Shown here: positions 35,301 to 46,099 of the stretch, piece after piece | Layout: the number at the start of each line of letters is the position of its first letter | Position numbering within the stretch: position 1 is the first letter of the stretch | Source of the DNA: Mycolicibacterium sp. P9-22 | GTDB lineage: Bacteria; Actinomycetota; Actinomycetes; Mycobacteriales; Mycobacteriaceae | Direction: 5' to 3' | DNA length: 64,000 nt | Assembly (NCBI RefSeq): GCF_008329585.1 | Contig: NZ_NPKP01000013.1 | Span: forward strand, 124,001-188,000 | The notes under the pieces: model-generated | Told to the model about the DNA's origin: nothing | Database searches by the model: none | What the model saw: the letters and a program-made list of their open reading frames with translations, nothing else | Program-made: the position numbers and the translations under genes

Positions 35301-35777
35301 TCAGACCTGGACGACGACACGCGGTTGGCAACCGACATCGAAGTTGACCGAGTTGGCGATGAAACACAGTCGGTGCGCGCGTTCGTGGATGTCGGTGAGG
35401 GCGTCGGCCTGCTGAGCATCGGTGATGTGCACGGTGGGGCGCAACACGACGTCGGTGAAATAGCCTCCGCCGTCGGCGGTTTGGGCCATCGTGCCCGACG
35501 GGTGGTCGGTGTAACCGGTCACCGTGACACCACCCTGGGCGCACAACGCCAGGACCCACAGCATGTGGCACTGCGACAGCGACGCCACCAGGAGCTCCTC
35601 GGGGTTCCAGCGTTCGGGCACGCCGCGGAACGCCGGATCGGCGCTGCCGGAGATCACGGGTTTACCGGGTGCGCTGATGTCGTGGTCGCGTGCATAGTCG
35701 CGATATCCGCTGGTACCGGAGCCGGTGTTGCCGGTCCAGGTGATGTCGAGTTCGTAGTGGTGTGTCTTGTCTGCCAT
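35301..35777 (-). CDS. OsmC-family peroxiredoxin
   Basis: A 158-residue protein with the two redox Cys in family positions, ELLVASLSQCHMLWVL and HERAHRLCFIANSV, plus the Glu in NPEELL. OsmC/Ohr enzymes reduce organic hydroperoxides by a Cys-based mechanism. The start at ATG 35777 is chosen because a longer frame overlaps the upstream gene and has no match. It is separated from the LLM gene stop by two bases. Confidence 0.92.
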   Translation of the reverse strand: MADKTHHYELDITWTGNTGSGTSGYRDYARDHDISAPGKPVISGSADPAFRGVPERWNPEELLVASLSQCHMLWVLALCAQGGVTVTGYTDHPSGTMAQTADGGGYFTDVVLRPTVHITDAQQADALTDIHERAHRLCFIANSVNFDVGCQPRVVVQV

Positions 35778-35779
35778 GG

Positions 35780-36802
35780 TCACACGGTAGGAGCCCATCC
35801 CAGGGCGGGTCCGAGCCGGGCGGCCATATCGCCGATGATCTGGGTGTAGTCCTCGGGGGCGAACGTGAACGGCAACGCGAAGACGATTTCGTCGGCGCGC
35901 TGGAAACCGGCGTGGGCGAACAGCTGGTCGGCGAGTTCGTCGGAGGGCCCGACGTAGTCGGGGGAGAACAGCATGCCGCGCGGACCTTGCGGTGTCTTGG
36001 TCCGTTCGAAGCGGCTCGCGGCGTAGTCGCGGTAGCGCCGGATCTGGTCGCCGGTCGCCGAATCGGTCGGAATGACCACCAAACCCTGTGACACCCTGGA
36101 TTTTTCGGGATCGGGATGGCTGGCGTGGTAGGCATCGATGTGTTCGCCCTGGATGGTCGCGAAGTCCCGCGACTCGGTGCCCTCGATGCTGACCACCGAG
36201 CTGGTCAGGTAGTTGATGCCCTGCCGGCCGGCCCAGATCGCCGATTCTCGTCCGCCGCCGTACCAGACGCGTCCGGCCAGCCCGGGGGAGTGCGGCTGAA
36301 CCCGGTTGGTGAACTGCTCGATGCCCACGGTGCCCTCGAAGTCGCTGACCGGATCGCCCCGCAGGGCACGCAGCAGCCGGGACACCCGCTCCTTGGAGAA
36401 GTCCTCGTTGCCGTGCGTGTCCGGGTACAGGGCGGTCTTGTAGTGGTCGTAGAGCATCGGCGTGCCGACCGAGACGCCGGGATTGATGCGCCCGCCGGAG
36501 AGCAGGTCGACGGTGGCCAGGTCCTCGGCCAGCCGCAGCGGGTTCTCAAGGCCCAGCGGGATCACCGCGGTGCCCAACTCGATACGCGAGGTGCGCTGCG
36601 TGGCGGCGGCCATGATGGTCACCGGCGACGAGATACCGGGCTGCAAATGCCGGCACCGCAGCCACACACTGTCGAAGCCGAGATCCTCCGCGCGCTCGAT
36701 GACCTGCAGCGTCTCCTCGATACCGGGCCGGGGATCGTCGGCGTCAAAACGGCCGATGGTCAGGAAACCGAGCTTGCGCAACGTTTCACCGCGTCGTGGC
36801 AT
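35780..36802 (-). CDS. LLM-class flavin-dependent oxidoreductase
   Basis: A 340-residue luciferase-like monooxygenase-fold protein: LGFLTIGRFDADDPRPG, LGFDSVWLRCRHLQPGISS, RIELGTAVIPLGLENPLRLAEDLATVDLLSGGRI and an FALPFTFAPEDYTQII C-terminus. The family uses FMN or F420; the substrate is unknown. The start at ATG 36802 fits the family; a longer frame runs through the palindromic repeat upstream. It heads the group with OsmC, DUF385 and TfoX. Confidence 0.9.
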   Translation of the reverse strand: MPRRGETLRKLGFLTIGRFDADDPRPGIEETLQVIERAEDLGFDSVWLRCRHLQPGISSPVTIMAAATQRTSRIELGTAVIPLGLENPLRLAEDLATVDLLSGGRINPGVSVGTPMLYDHYKTALYPDTHGNEDFSKERVSRLLRALRGDPVSDFEGTVGIEQFTNRVQPHSPGLAGRVWYGGGRESAIWAGRQGINYLTSSVVSIEGTESRDFATIQGEHIDAYHASHPDPEKSRVSQGLVVIPTDSATGDQIRRYRDYAASRFERTKTPQGPRGMLFSPDYVGPSDELADQLFAHAGFQRADEIVFALPFTFAPEDYTQIIGDMAARLGPALGWAPTV

Positions 36803-36816
36803 ATCTGGTTCCTCTG

Positions 36817-36882
36817 CTCGCGAGCGTGCGTGTCTGTCCCCGACACACCGTGTCAGACGGTACAAACACGCACGCTCGCGAG
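36817..36882. repeat. Mycobacterial palindromic repeat, copy 2, after lon
   Basis: Arms 36817-36837 and 36862-36882 (CTCGCGAGCGTGCGTGT with ACACGCACGCTCGCGAG) pair over 17 bases without error and three or four more with one mismatch. GTGTC/GACAC nest inside. It shares a 17-mer and the CCCGACAC inner part with copy 1 at 31038. It lies ten bases past the lon stop and acts as its likely terminator. Confidence 0.75.
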
Positions 36883-36892
36883 ATATTTCGTA

Positions 36893-39214
<2,322 letters not shown>

Positions 39215-39226
39215 CAATCCTCCAAA

Positions 39227-39247
39227 GTTGATTCTGATGCACTCAAC
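39227..39247. promoter_or_regulatory. HAIR-like HspR operator upstream of lon
   Basis: GTTGATT-N7-ACTCAAC matches the HspR inverted repeat CTTGAGT-N7-ACTCAAG at 11 of 14 positions, with the exact 7-base spacer. It lies four bases upstream of the lon ribosome site, where bound HspR would block transcription. HspR represses lon through HAIR sites in Streptomyces. Confidence 0.6.
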
Positions 39248-39349
39248 TCAGGGGGGCGAGCTTTTGTTCCTGATCGTCACGATCATCGGGTCCGGGAACG
39301 TCACGCGCTTCGATGTGACGAGGCACACGCGATCCGATCTGGCACGGAC

Positions 39350-40342
39350 TCAGCGCGGGCTCAACTCGGTGCCCGGCGAGAATTCGGCAAGCTGACGTAT
39401 CGCCGTGGCCCGCAGTGGGGTCCCAATGTGCTTCGCCGCGTATAGCGCCGCGCCCAGCACGGGCTCCAGCAGCGGTCGCCTGAGCTCGTATCGCGGGGGC
39501 AGGCCGTTGATCTCATCGCGGAACCGGGTGCGGAATCCGTTGTCGGCGAACATGCCGCCGGAGTACGACACCGGCACCGTGTCGTCGGCGGTGAATCCGA
39601 GCCGGGTGCGGGTGGTCTCGACCAGCGTGACGAGCTCACCGACGGCGGCGGTCACAATGCCCGCGGCGACCTCGTCGCCGCGGGCGGCGGCCTCGCAGAT
39701 CGTGGGGGCCAGGGCGGCGATGGACTTCCGGCTGCCGGACCACCGGCCGACGACGAGGCTGATGATATCGAGGTCGTCGGCGAGCCCGAGGCGATCTCTG
39801 AGCAAGCCGTGCAAGGGACCCCGCGGGATTCTGCCGTCGCTCATCCGGCTGAACGCGTTGAGTCCCTGCGCGGCAATCCAGTAGGCCGATCCGTCATCAC
39901 CGAACAGCTCGCCCCAGCCGCCGACCCGCCGTCCGACACCCAGGCGTTCGCCGTAGGTCATCGATCCGGTGCCGCTGATGACGTTGATGCCGTCGGAGCC
40001 CGCCAGCGATCCGGCCCACCCGCACACCATGTCGTTGTCACAGGTGTATCGGTGATGGCCGAGGACGCCGGCCGGTAATCGGTCGAGCCGCTCGGTGTCA
40101 TCGCTGGCCTCCCCATACCCCGGGATGCCGAAGAATGCGGCGTCGATATCGGACCGGTCGATACCGGCCATGCCGCAGATAGCGGCAATCCCTTGCCCGA
40201 GGACGTGTTCCACGACCTCCAGGCCGTCATCGAAGTAGTACGACGCGTCGCCGATGGTCCGGGCCAGCACGGCGCCCGTGTCGTCGACGAGTGCGAACGC
40301 GGTCTTCGTTCCGCCGCCGTCGACACCGAGATAGCGGGCCAT
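39350..40342 (-). CDS. BadF/BadG/NagK-type sugar kinase
   Basis: A 330-residue ASKHA-fold kinase. Phosphate 1: YLGVDGGGTKTAFALVD; phosphate 2: NVISGTGSMTYG; then GWGELFGDDGSAYWIA and SGGMFADNGF. This is the N-acetylglucosamine kinase-like branch of the BadF ATPase family, which phosphorylates amino sugars at O6. The local context suggests galactosamine or a related hexose as the substrate, which is inference. It is last in the minus-strand arm, three bases after the SIS gene. Confidence 0.88.
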   Translation of the reverse strand: MARYLGVDGGGTKTAFALVDDTGAVLARTIGDASYYFDDGLEVVEHVLGQGIAAICGMAGIDRSDIDAAFFGIPGYGEASDDTERLDRLPAGVLGHHRYTCDNDMVCGWAGSLAGSDGINVISGTGSMTYGERLGVGRRVGGWGELFGDDGSAYWIAAQGLNAFSRMSDGRIPRGPLHGLLRDRLGLADDLDIISLVVGRWSGSRKSIAALAPTICEAAARGDEVAAGIVTAAVGELVTLVETTRTRLGFTADDTVPVSYSGGMFADNGFRTRFRDEINGLPPRYELRRPLLEPVLGAALYAAKHIGTPLRATAIRQLAEFSPGTELSPR

Positions 40343-40345
40343 CGG

Positions 40346-41473
40346 TCAATTGTGCATGGGGTAGATGGTCACGCCCTGCACGACGCGGCTGACTTCGCCG
40401 GAGGGGAACGGGTTGTCAGGTGTCTTCGCGCATTCCAGAGACGTGAACAGGGCCAGACACTGCGCGAACACCAGGTAGGGCAGTGCCACCACGGAGTCAT
40501 CGAGCCCGTCGAGACCCGGGATGATGATCGCCGGACCGTGCGACTCCGGGATGGGCTGGGCGCTGAGCACGGTCACCGCGTCCTGGCCGAGCTGAGCGCG
40601 GATCTCGGCGATGATGTCGAGATCGTAACGGCGGGTGTAGGGGTCGGTGGAGACGAAGACCACGACGAGAGTGTCGGCGTCGAGCACCGATTTCGGTCCG
40701 TGCCGAAATCCCAACGGTGAGTCGAAGTAGGTAACCACCTCTCCTGCAGTGAGTTCGAGCAGTTTGAGCGCCGATTCGCGGGCGAGACCCTGCAGCGGGC
40801 CGCTGCCCAGGTAGACGAACCGCTGCTTCTTGTTCTGGGCGAGGCCTCGGATATGGGGTTGAAGATCGAGAACATGCTGTGCGGCGTGCGCCAGCGCCCG
40901 GGCGTCGTCGGCGTCGGTAGGACCCAACAGGACGAGGCAGGCCAACAACATCGAGGTCAAACTCGAGGTCATCGCGAAACCGGTGTCATTGGTTCGTTCG
41001 GGCATGGCGAGCACCAGCGATCGGGGCCGTCCGGCATGCGCGCGCCCCAGCGCGCCGTTCGGGTCGCAGGTCACCACGAGATGCCACACCTCGTCGACGA
41101 GCGCGTCGGCGAGTGCGGTGGTCGCCAGGCTCTCGGGGCTGTTGCCGCTCCGCCCGAAAGACACCAGCAGCGTCGGTGTGGCGGGTTCCAGGTAGTCCAG
41201 CGGTTTGGCGACGATATCGGTGGTGGCGATGGCCTCGACGCGGTGACTCGCGTTGCGGCGCAGCGCGGGTGCCGCGATGTCGCCGATGAATGCCGAACTG
41301 CCGGCGCCGGTGAGGACGATCCGCAGTCCACTGCGCTGCAACAGCGGGGCGAGGAACTCGTCGGCGGCCGGGCCGACGTCGGCGGCGACTTCGCGCCACA
41401 CATCGGGCTGTTGCCCGATCTCGAGGATCGTCGCACCGCCATCTGCTTGGTCGGGGACGCGCTGATCAGACAT
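40346..41473 (-). CDS. SIS-domain sugar isomerase/deaminase, AgaS-like
   Basis: A 375-residue protein with two SIS domains: LTGAGSSAFIGDIAAPALRR and SFGRSGNSPESLATTALADA in the first, and YLGSGPLQGLARESALKLLELTAGEVVTYFDSPLGFRHGPKSVL in the second. This layout is that of AgaS, which converts galactosamine 6-phosphate to tagatose 6-phosphate with release of ammonia. ATG 41473 is chosen; it overlaps the end of the GatZ-like gene by eight bases. With the aldolase genes upstream it fits a tagatose-phosphate pathway. Confidence 0.85.
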   Translation of the reverse strand: MSDQRVPDQADGGATILEIGQQPDVWREVAADVGPAADEFLAPLLQRSGLRIVLTGAGSSAFIGDIAAPALRRNASHRVEAIATTDIVAKPLDYLEPATPTLLVSFGRSGNSPESLATTALADALVDEVWHLVVTCDPNGALGRAHAGRPRSLVLAMPERTNDTGFAMTSSLTSMLLACLVLLGPTDADDARALAHAAQHVLDLQPHIRGLAQNKKQRFVYLGSGPLQGLARESALKLLELTAGEVVTYFDSPLGFRHGPKSVLDADTLVVVFVSTDPYTRRYDLDIIAEIRAQLGQDAVTVLSAQPIPESHGPAIIIPGLDGLDDSVVALPYLVFAQCLALFTSLECAKTPDNPFPSGEVSRVVQGVTIYPMHN

Positions 41474-42800
41474 GGGTTGCTCCGGTGCTGTCGGTGGGAA
41501 ACGGATGGCAGGCGCGGGCATAGGGCCGCAGCGCATCGCGAATGCGGTCGATCACCAAAGCCTCTGCGGTGGGCTGAAGTTCGCCGGCGCGGATGCGTTC
41601 GTATTGGCCGGGGAGGAACTGGTTGATCAGCGGAAGCGGGATGCCGATGGTGTCCAGGTTGCTCAGCAGGATGCGTCGCGCGGCGTCGACCTCGGGGTGG
41701 GCCCAGTAGTAGCGAAGCCGATCGCTGTAGCTGTATCTGCGAGCGGTGCGCTGCGACTGCGGGTCGCCCTCGTAATAGTGCTGCCATTGTGCGGGCTCGG
41801 CGAGCATCCGCTGCTCCACGACCTCGATGAGGTCGGACCGTGCCGGTGACGCCACGAGTTCCTGTTCGATGAGCGCCAGTCCGAACAGCGCCTCACGCAT
41901 GGCGAATGTCAACCCCGGCCCGACCTTCAGGATGGCCCAGTGATCGCGGACCAGTTCGCGCAGCTGCGCTGGTCGCTGGTAGTCGGTGGAGTGCGCTTCG
42001 AAGACCAGGTGGGGTTCCGCGTCGAGAACGTGGCGAAGTTGGGTGGTCGCGTCGTGCCGATAATCCACGACGTTGAGATGGTCGAACTCCACCCCGGGTT
42101 GGACCACCAGCGCAATGACACGCGGCCACACGTGCCCCAATCCCGCGGCGGCGAAGGCCTCGCGGTGGACGCCGATGGTGGCCCGTGCCCGGTCCGCGGG
42201 CGTGGGAGTGAGACGGTCCAGCGTCTCGTGCGCTCCGCCCGGTACGGGCACCTCGGTCCCGATGACATAGACCGGGGCGTCGACCTCGTGGCGCTGTGCC
42301 GTGTTCTCGGCGACGCGCAGCAGTCGTGCCGCCCGCGCGGCGACCACGTCATCGGAGAGCACCGGTGGATCGTCGGCGCAGGACATGCTGCAGTCGAGGT
42401 GGATCTTGGCGTAGCCGGCCGCGACGTACGCGTCGATGAGCACCTCGGCGTGCGACATGGCGGCCTCGGCGGACTCCCGTTGCCACCGGTTGGGCCCGAG
42501 GTGGTCACCGCCGAGAACGACACGGTGGCGCGGGAATTCGGCATCATCGGCGATCCCGAGCACCAGGTCGCGAAAATCCGCCGGCCGCAAACCGGTGTAC
42601 CCGCCGAACTGGTCGACCTGGTTCGAGGTGGCCTCGATCAGTAGGTAGCTGTCGTCGGCCGCGGCTTGGTCGATGGCCGCTCGCACCACCGTGGGGTGGG
42701 CCGAGCACACCGAGTAGACACCGACTGCATCGCCGCTCTTGTGGGCGGAGATCGTCCTCGTCAGATGGGTGCCGGCCAATGCGGGCGTGGCGGGGTTCAC
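41466..42800 (-). CDS. GatZ/KbaZ-like tagatose-bisphosphate aldolase subunit
   Basis: A 444-residue TIM-barrel protein: GVYSVCSAHPTVVRAAI, LIEATSNQVDQFGGYTG, LGGDHLGPNRWQ, HLDCSMSCADDP and LKVGPGLTFAMREALFGL are the GatZ/KbaZ signatures. In E. coli these proteins stabilise and activate the catalytic GatY/KbaY aldolase; they were once proposed as tagatose-6-phosphate kinases. The start is GTG at 42800, overlapping the stop of the catalytic subunit gene by four bases, so the two are translated together. Confidence 0.9.
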   Translation of the reverse strand: MNPATPALAGTHLTRTISAHKSGDAVGVYSVCSAHPTVVRAAIDQAAADDSYLLIEATSNQVDQFGGYTGLRPADFRDLVLGIADDAEFPRHRVVLGGDHLGPNRWQRESAEAAMSHAEVLIDAYVAAGYAKIHLDCSMSCADDPPVLSDDVVAARAARLLRVAENTAQRHEVDAPVYVIGTEVPVPGGAHETLDRLTPTPADRARATIGVHREAFAAAGLGHVWPRVIALVVQPGVEFDHLNVVDYRHDATTQLRHVLDAEPHLVFEAHSTDYQRPAQLRELVRDHWAILKVGPGLTFAMREALFGLALIEQELVASPARSDLIEVVEQRMLAEPAQWQHYYEGDPQSQRTARRYSYSDRLRYYWAHPEVDAARRILLSNLDTIGIPLPLINQFLPGQYERIRAGELQPTAEALVIDRIRDALRPYARACHPFPTDSTGATHV

Positions 42801-43693
42801 CGGTGGGTTCCCTTCGCGGTTGTCGCCGCAGCGCCGGGTCGCACGGCGCTGCACAGGTCGTTGACGGTGGCCGCGATGGCATCGCGTCCGGCGGCGAGGT
42901 ACGGCCGCGGATCGACGGTGGTGGGCTCGGCTGTCAGGATCCGGCGCACCGCGGTGGTGTAGGCGATGTTGAGTGCGGTCCCGACGTTGATCTTGCGGAT
43001 ACCGGCTTCGATGGCGTGGCGGAGTTGCTCGTCGGAAACTCCCGACGAGCCGTGCAGTACCAGTGGAACATCAACGCGGGCGGCGAGTTCGGTGATCAGC
43101 GCGATATCGAGCCTGGCATTCCGCGTCGTCATTGCGTGTGAGCTGCCCACCGCCACGGCCAGCCCATCGATCTCGGTTTCGGCGGAGAAGGCCGCAGCTT
43201 CATCCGGGTTGGTGCGGGAACCGGGGGTGTGCGCACCGTCCTTGCCGCCGATTTCGCCCAATTCGGCCTCGGCCCACAATCCGGCGTCGTGAGCCTGGCG
43301 CGCGTAGCGGCGGGTCCGTTGCACATTGTCGCGGTAGGGCAGGTGGGCGGCGTCGATCATGATCGAGGTGACCCCGAGGCCTGCAGCGGTGCCGATCGCC
43401 TCGTCGATCAGGTCGGGGTCCTGAAAGTGGTCGAGGTGCACGGCGATTTCGGCCGAGGACTGCCGGGCGATGTGCGCACACGCCGCGACAAGCGGTGCGA
43501 GGCGACCGCCGTGAAACCGCACAGTGTTCTCGCTGACCTGCATCAACACCGGAACGCCCGCGTGTTCTGCGCCGGCCGCGATGCCCGCGGCGTGTTCGGT
43601 GCCGATGACGTTGAATGCCAGCACGGCAGCCTGTCGAGTGGCCGCCGAGTCGAGCAGGTCGGCGGTGCGGGCAAGGCTCACGGCGCGCGCCAC
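42797..43693 (-). CDS. Class II fructose/tagatose-bisphosphate aldolase (GatY/KbaY type)
   Basis: A 298-residue zinc aldolase: AVLAFNVIGTEHAAGI, the metal motif AVHLDHFQDPDLID, VTSIMIDAAHLPYRDN, WAEAELGEIGGKDG, AVAVGSSHAMTT, LVLHGSSGVSDEQ and GIRKINVGTALNI. It splits a ketose 1,6-bisphosphate into dihydroxyacetone phosphate and glyceraldehyde 3-phosphate. The GatZ partner makes tagatose bisphosphate the likely substrate. The start is GTG at 43693 (or GTG at 43681); no strong ribosome site is seen. It is the first gene of the minus arm, divergent from the DeoR regulator. Confidence 0.88.
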   Translation of the reverse strand: MARAVSLARTADLLDSAATRQAAVLAFNVIGTEHAAGIAAGAEHAGVPVLMQVSENTVRFHGGRLAPLVAACAHIARQSSAEIAVHLDHFQDPDLIDEAIGTAAGLGVTSIMIDAAHLPYRDNVQRTRRYARQAHDAGLWAEAELGEIGGKDGAHTPGSRTNPDEAAAFSAETEIDGLAVAVGSSHAMTTRNARLDIALITELAARVDVPLVLHGSSGVSDEQLRHAIEAGIRKINVGTALNIAYTTAVRRILTAEPTTVDPRPYLAAGRDAIAATVNDLCSAVRPGAAATTAKGTHR

Positions 43694-43716
43694 TGCCGAG
43701 CCGAAGACGTGTGCAA

Positions 43717-43781
43717 CATGCGTCGATCATGAGAAGCTCACTCAAAGCGCGCAATGGAAAAGCGAGAAACGCTCAGTAAAA
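43717..43781 (-). promoter_or_regulatory. Conserved two-block control element, aldolase arm
   Basis: Read on the minus strand, TTTTACTGAGCG (43781-43770) is followed after exactly 33 bases by CTTCTCATGATCGACGCATG (43736-43717), 23 bases before the aldolase start. The same two blocks with the same 33-base gap precede the GH4 operon at 44658-44722. AGCG-N5-CGCT lies in the first part. It is a likely shared promoter/operator, DeoR being the natural candidate. Confidence 0.75.
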
Positions 43782-43806
43782 ATGATCGTCGTGAAGAGAG
43801 GGCGGT

Positions 43807-44604
43807 ATGTCCATCAAGCGGACCGATCGCATGCGTGAGGTGCTCTCGCTGCTGCGTGAGCGCGGCGAAGTCGCCTCTCACGCGTTATGCCTGGAGTTGC
43901 AGGTCTCCCCGGCGACGTTGCGTCGTGACCTCGGTGTGCTTGAGGAGCAAGGACTTCTGGTCCGAACCCATGGCGGGGCACGCGCGGTCGATTCGAGCGG
44001 CAGCGAAATCCCGGTGCGGTTGCGCGATCACCGCACGATCGCTATCAAACGTCGGATCGCCCAGCGGGCGGCCGCGTTGGTACCGGCAGGCCCGCAGGCG
44101 GTCGCATTGACCGGTGGTGTCACCACCGGCGAGGTGGCGCGCTCGCTCAAGGGCCGCTCACAGATGACGATCGTGACCAATTCGCTTACCATCGCCGCTG
44201 ATTGCGCCGTTGACGTCCAGATGAAGGTGATCGCGACCGGTGGTCTGGTGCGGCCAAATTCGCTGGAGGCGGTCGGGCCCATGTCCGAGCACGCCTTCCA
44301 GGTGATCACCGTCGGCACGGCCATCCTCGGCGCGGACGGCATGTCGGCGGAGGTGGGCGCGACGACCTTCGACGAAGCCGAGGCGCGCACCGCCATCGCC
44401 ATGGCCACCAACGCCCAACAGGTCGTGGTTGCCGTCGACGGATCGAAGATCGGTCGAGTCACGTTCGCGAAGATGGTGGCGCCCAGCCAGATTCACCATC
44501 TGGTCACCGACTCCACCGCAGACCAACGGCAGCTGCGAGCCATCGCTGCCACCGGCGTTCGTGTCCACGTCGTGGAAGTCGACGACGATTCAGACCTTCG
44601 ATGA
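43807..44604 (+). CDS. DeoR/GlpR-family sugar regulator
   Basis: A 265-residue repressor: N-terminal DeoR helix-turn-helix (RMREVLSLLRERGEVASHALCLELQVSPATLRRDLGVLEEQGLLVRTHGGA) and a C-terminal sugar-phosphate sensor domain (VALTGGVTTGEVARSL, TIVTNSLTIA, ATGGLVRPNSLEAVG, FDEAEARTAIAMA). Such proteins bind phosphorylated sugar intermediates, here possibly tagatose or galactosamine phosphates. ATG 43807 follows GAGAGGG. It sits between the two operon arms and probably controls both through the repeated blocks. Confidence 0.92.
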   Translation: MSIKRTDRMREVLSLLRERGEVASHALCLELQVSPATLRRDLGVLEEQGLLVRTHGGARAVDSSGSEIPVRLRDHRTIAIKRRIAQRAAALVPAGPQAVALTGGVTTGEVARSLKGRSQMTIVTNSLTIAADCAVDVQMKVIATGGLVRPNSLEAVGPMSEHAFQVITVGTAILGADGMSAEVGATTFDEAEARTAIAMATNAQQVVVAVDGSKIGRVTFAKMVAPSQIHHLVTDSTADQRQLRAIAATGVRVHVVEVDDDSDLR

Positions 44605-44641
44605 TGTTGCGCACGCAACGCCCGAGAGCAACCTCGGCCGC

Positions 44642-44664
44642 GTGAGCGGGCGCTCACTTTTATT
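44642..44664 (+). terminator. Intrinsic terminator or operator after deoR
   Basis: GTGAGC-gggc-GCTCAC (44642-44657) is a perfect 6-base stem followed by TTTTATT, a rare T-rich tail for a mycobacterium. The same DNA can be read as the palindrome GTGAGCG-gg-CGCTCAC, with TGAGCG half sites like that in the adjacent conserved block, so it may also be an operator. Confidence 0.55.
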
Positions 44665-44722
44665 GAGCGATTCGGCGCTAGCTAGTGCAAAATTCGATCG
44701 CCCTTCTCATGATCGACGCATG
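44658..44722 (+). promoter_or_regulatory. Conserved two-block control element, GH4/ABC arm
   Basis: TTTTATTGAGCG (44658-44669), then 33 bases, then CTTCTCATGATCGACGCATG (44703-44722), 49 bases before the GH4 start. The 20-base block is identical to the one at 43717-43736 on the opposite strand. The ATG inside is in frame with GH4 here but out of frame with the aldolase in the other copy, so conservation is at DNA rather than protein level. Confidence 0.75.
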
Positions 44723-44771
44723 CCCTTCACCTCTCGCTGCACCCACCTACGCTGAAGATTCTGGAGACACG

Positions 44772-46082
44772 ATGAAACCCACGATCGTCATCATCGGAGC
44801 GGGCAGTGCCGTGTTCACACGCGAGTTGCTCGGGGACATCCTGTCGTTCCCCGAGTTACGGTCGGTGCGGGTGGTGCTCCACGATATCGACGCCGAACGG
44901 TTGCAGACGGCCGAGGCGATCGCCCGTGCCACCGCTCGCCAAGCCGGCGCCGACCCCGAGGTGGTGGCCATCGCCGACCGGCTGCGCGCACTCGAGGGCG
45001 CCGACTATGTCATCAACGTCATTCAGGTCGGCATGCACGAAGCCACCGCGCGCGATTTCGCGATTCCGGAGCACTACGGGCTGCACCAGACAATCGGCGA
45101 CACGATCGGGATCGGCGGGATCTTCCGCGGGCTGCGCACCTTCCCGGTCCTCGAGCAGATCGCCGCGGACATGGCCAGGGTATGTCCCGATGCGTGGCTG
45201 CTCAACTACACCAATCCGATGGCCATGAACGTCACCTACCTGGGTTCGATCGCGCCACAGCTGAAGGTGCTCGGACTGTGCCACTCGGTGCACTGGACGA
45301 TGGACGGCCTGTGCGCGTTGATCGATGTGCCCCTCGACGAGGTCACCTACTGGTCTGCCGGGGTGAACCATCAGGCATGGGTGCTGCGCTGGGAGCGTGA
45401 CGGCCACGACCTCTATCCGCTGCTGGACGCGCGGATCGCCGCCGACCCGGAACTGGCCCGCCGGGTCCGCGTCGACATGTACCGGCGGCTGGGCTACTAC
45501 CCGACCGAGACCAGCGAGCACTCCAGCGAATACGTGCCCTGGTACCTGCGCCACCCCGACGAGGTCAAGCGCCTGCGCCTCGACATCGGCGAGTACGTCG
45601 GCATCAGCGAGCAGAACATGGCCGAATACACCCGGGTACGCGCCGAGCTGGAAGCCGTGGACGCCTTGGAGATCGACACCAGTTCAACGGAATACGCACC
45701 CCAGGTGATTCACTCGCTGGAAACCGGTACACCCCGGGTGATTGCGGCCAATATCGTCAACGACGGGCTCATCACCAATCTGCCCGACGGTCTGGCCGTC
45801 GAGGTGCCCACCCTCGTCGACGCCCTCGGCGCCCACCCGATGAAGGTGGGGGACCTGCCCCCGCAATGCGCGGCGCTCAACCGATCCTTCCTGGGTCCAG
45901 TCGAATTGACGGTCTGCGCCGCGGTGAACGGCGACCCGCGCCTGGTCCGCGCAGCGGCCATGGTCGACCCCAACACGGCGGCGAGTCTGACCGTCGACCA
46001 GATCTGGCACCTGTGCGATGACCTGACCACCGCACATGGCGACCTGCTACCCGAGTCGCTGCGCGCGACTGTGGCGCTGTGA
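44772..46082 (+). CDS. Glycoside hydrolase family 4, alpha-galactosidase/6-phosphoglycosidase-like
   Basis: A 436-residue NAD- and metal-dependent glycosidase. The N-terminal NAD motif is IVIIGAGSAVFTRELLGDIL, then VINVIQVGMHEATARDF, GIFRGLRTFPVL, NYTNPMAM, the metal Cys in GLCHSVHWTMDGL and the metal His in GVNHQAWVLRWE. GH4 enzymes act by oxidation at C3 and elimination. The spacing and CHSVHW motif resemble MelA-type alpha-galactosidases. ATG 44772 follows CTGGAGA. It heads the transport arm of the locus, so it should cleave the imported glycoside. Confidence 0.9.
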   Translation: MKPTIVIIGAGSAVFTRELLGDILSFPELRSVRVVLHDIDAERLQTAEAIARATARQAGADPEVVAIADRLRALEGADYVINVIQVGMHEATARDFAIPEHYGLHQTIGDTIGIGGIFRGLRTFPVLEQIAADMARVCPDAWLLNYTNPMAMNVTYLGSIAPQLKVLGLCHSVHWTMDGLCALIDVPLDEVTYWSAGVNHQAWVLRWERDGHDLYPLLDARIAADPELARRVRVDMYRRLGYYPTETSEHSSEYVPWYLRHPDEVKRLRLDIGEYVGISEQNMAEYTRVRAELEAVDALEIDTSSTEYAPQVIHSLETGTPRVIAANIVNDGLITNLPDGLAVEVPTLVDALGAHPMKVGDLPPQCAALNRSFLGPVELTVCAAVNGDPRLVRAAAMVDPNTAASLTVDQIWHLCDDLTTAHGDLLPESLRATVAL

Positions 46083-46099
46083 GAAAGGTGATAGGTCCG

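Noticed and set aside
39271..39285. TGATCG-tca-CGATCA inverted repeat upstream of lon
   Set aside because: Six-base arms in GATC-rich sequence could be chance; I could not link it to a known regulator.
43200..43754. A 184-codon minus-strand frame beginning MRALSELLMIDACC over the aldolase gene
   Set aside because: Its sequence is the aldolase gene read in another phase. The shared MIDAC start with the GH4 upstream frame reflects the conserved DNA block.
44685..44771. N-terminal extension of the GH4 protein (MIDACPSPLAAP...)
   Set aside because: The NAD motif begins directly after MKPTIV as in other GH4 enzymes, and the upstream ATG lies inside the repeated control block. It cannot be excluded as a leaderless start.
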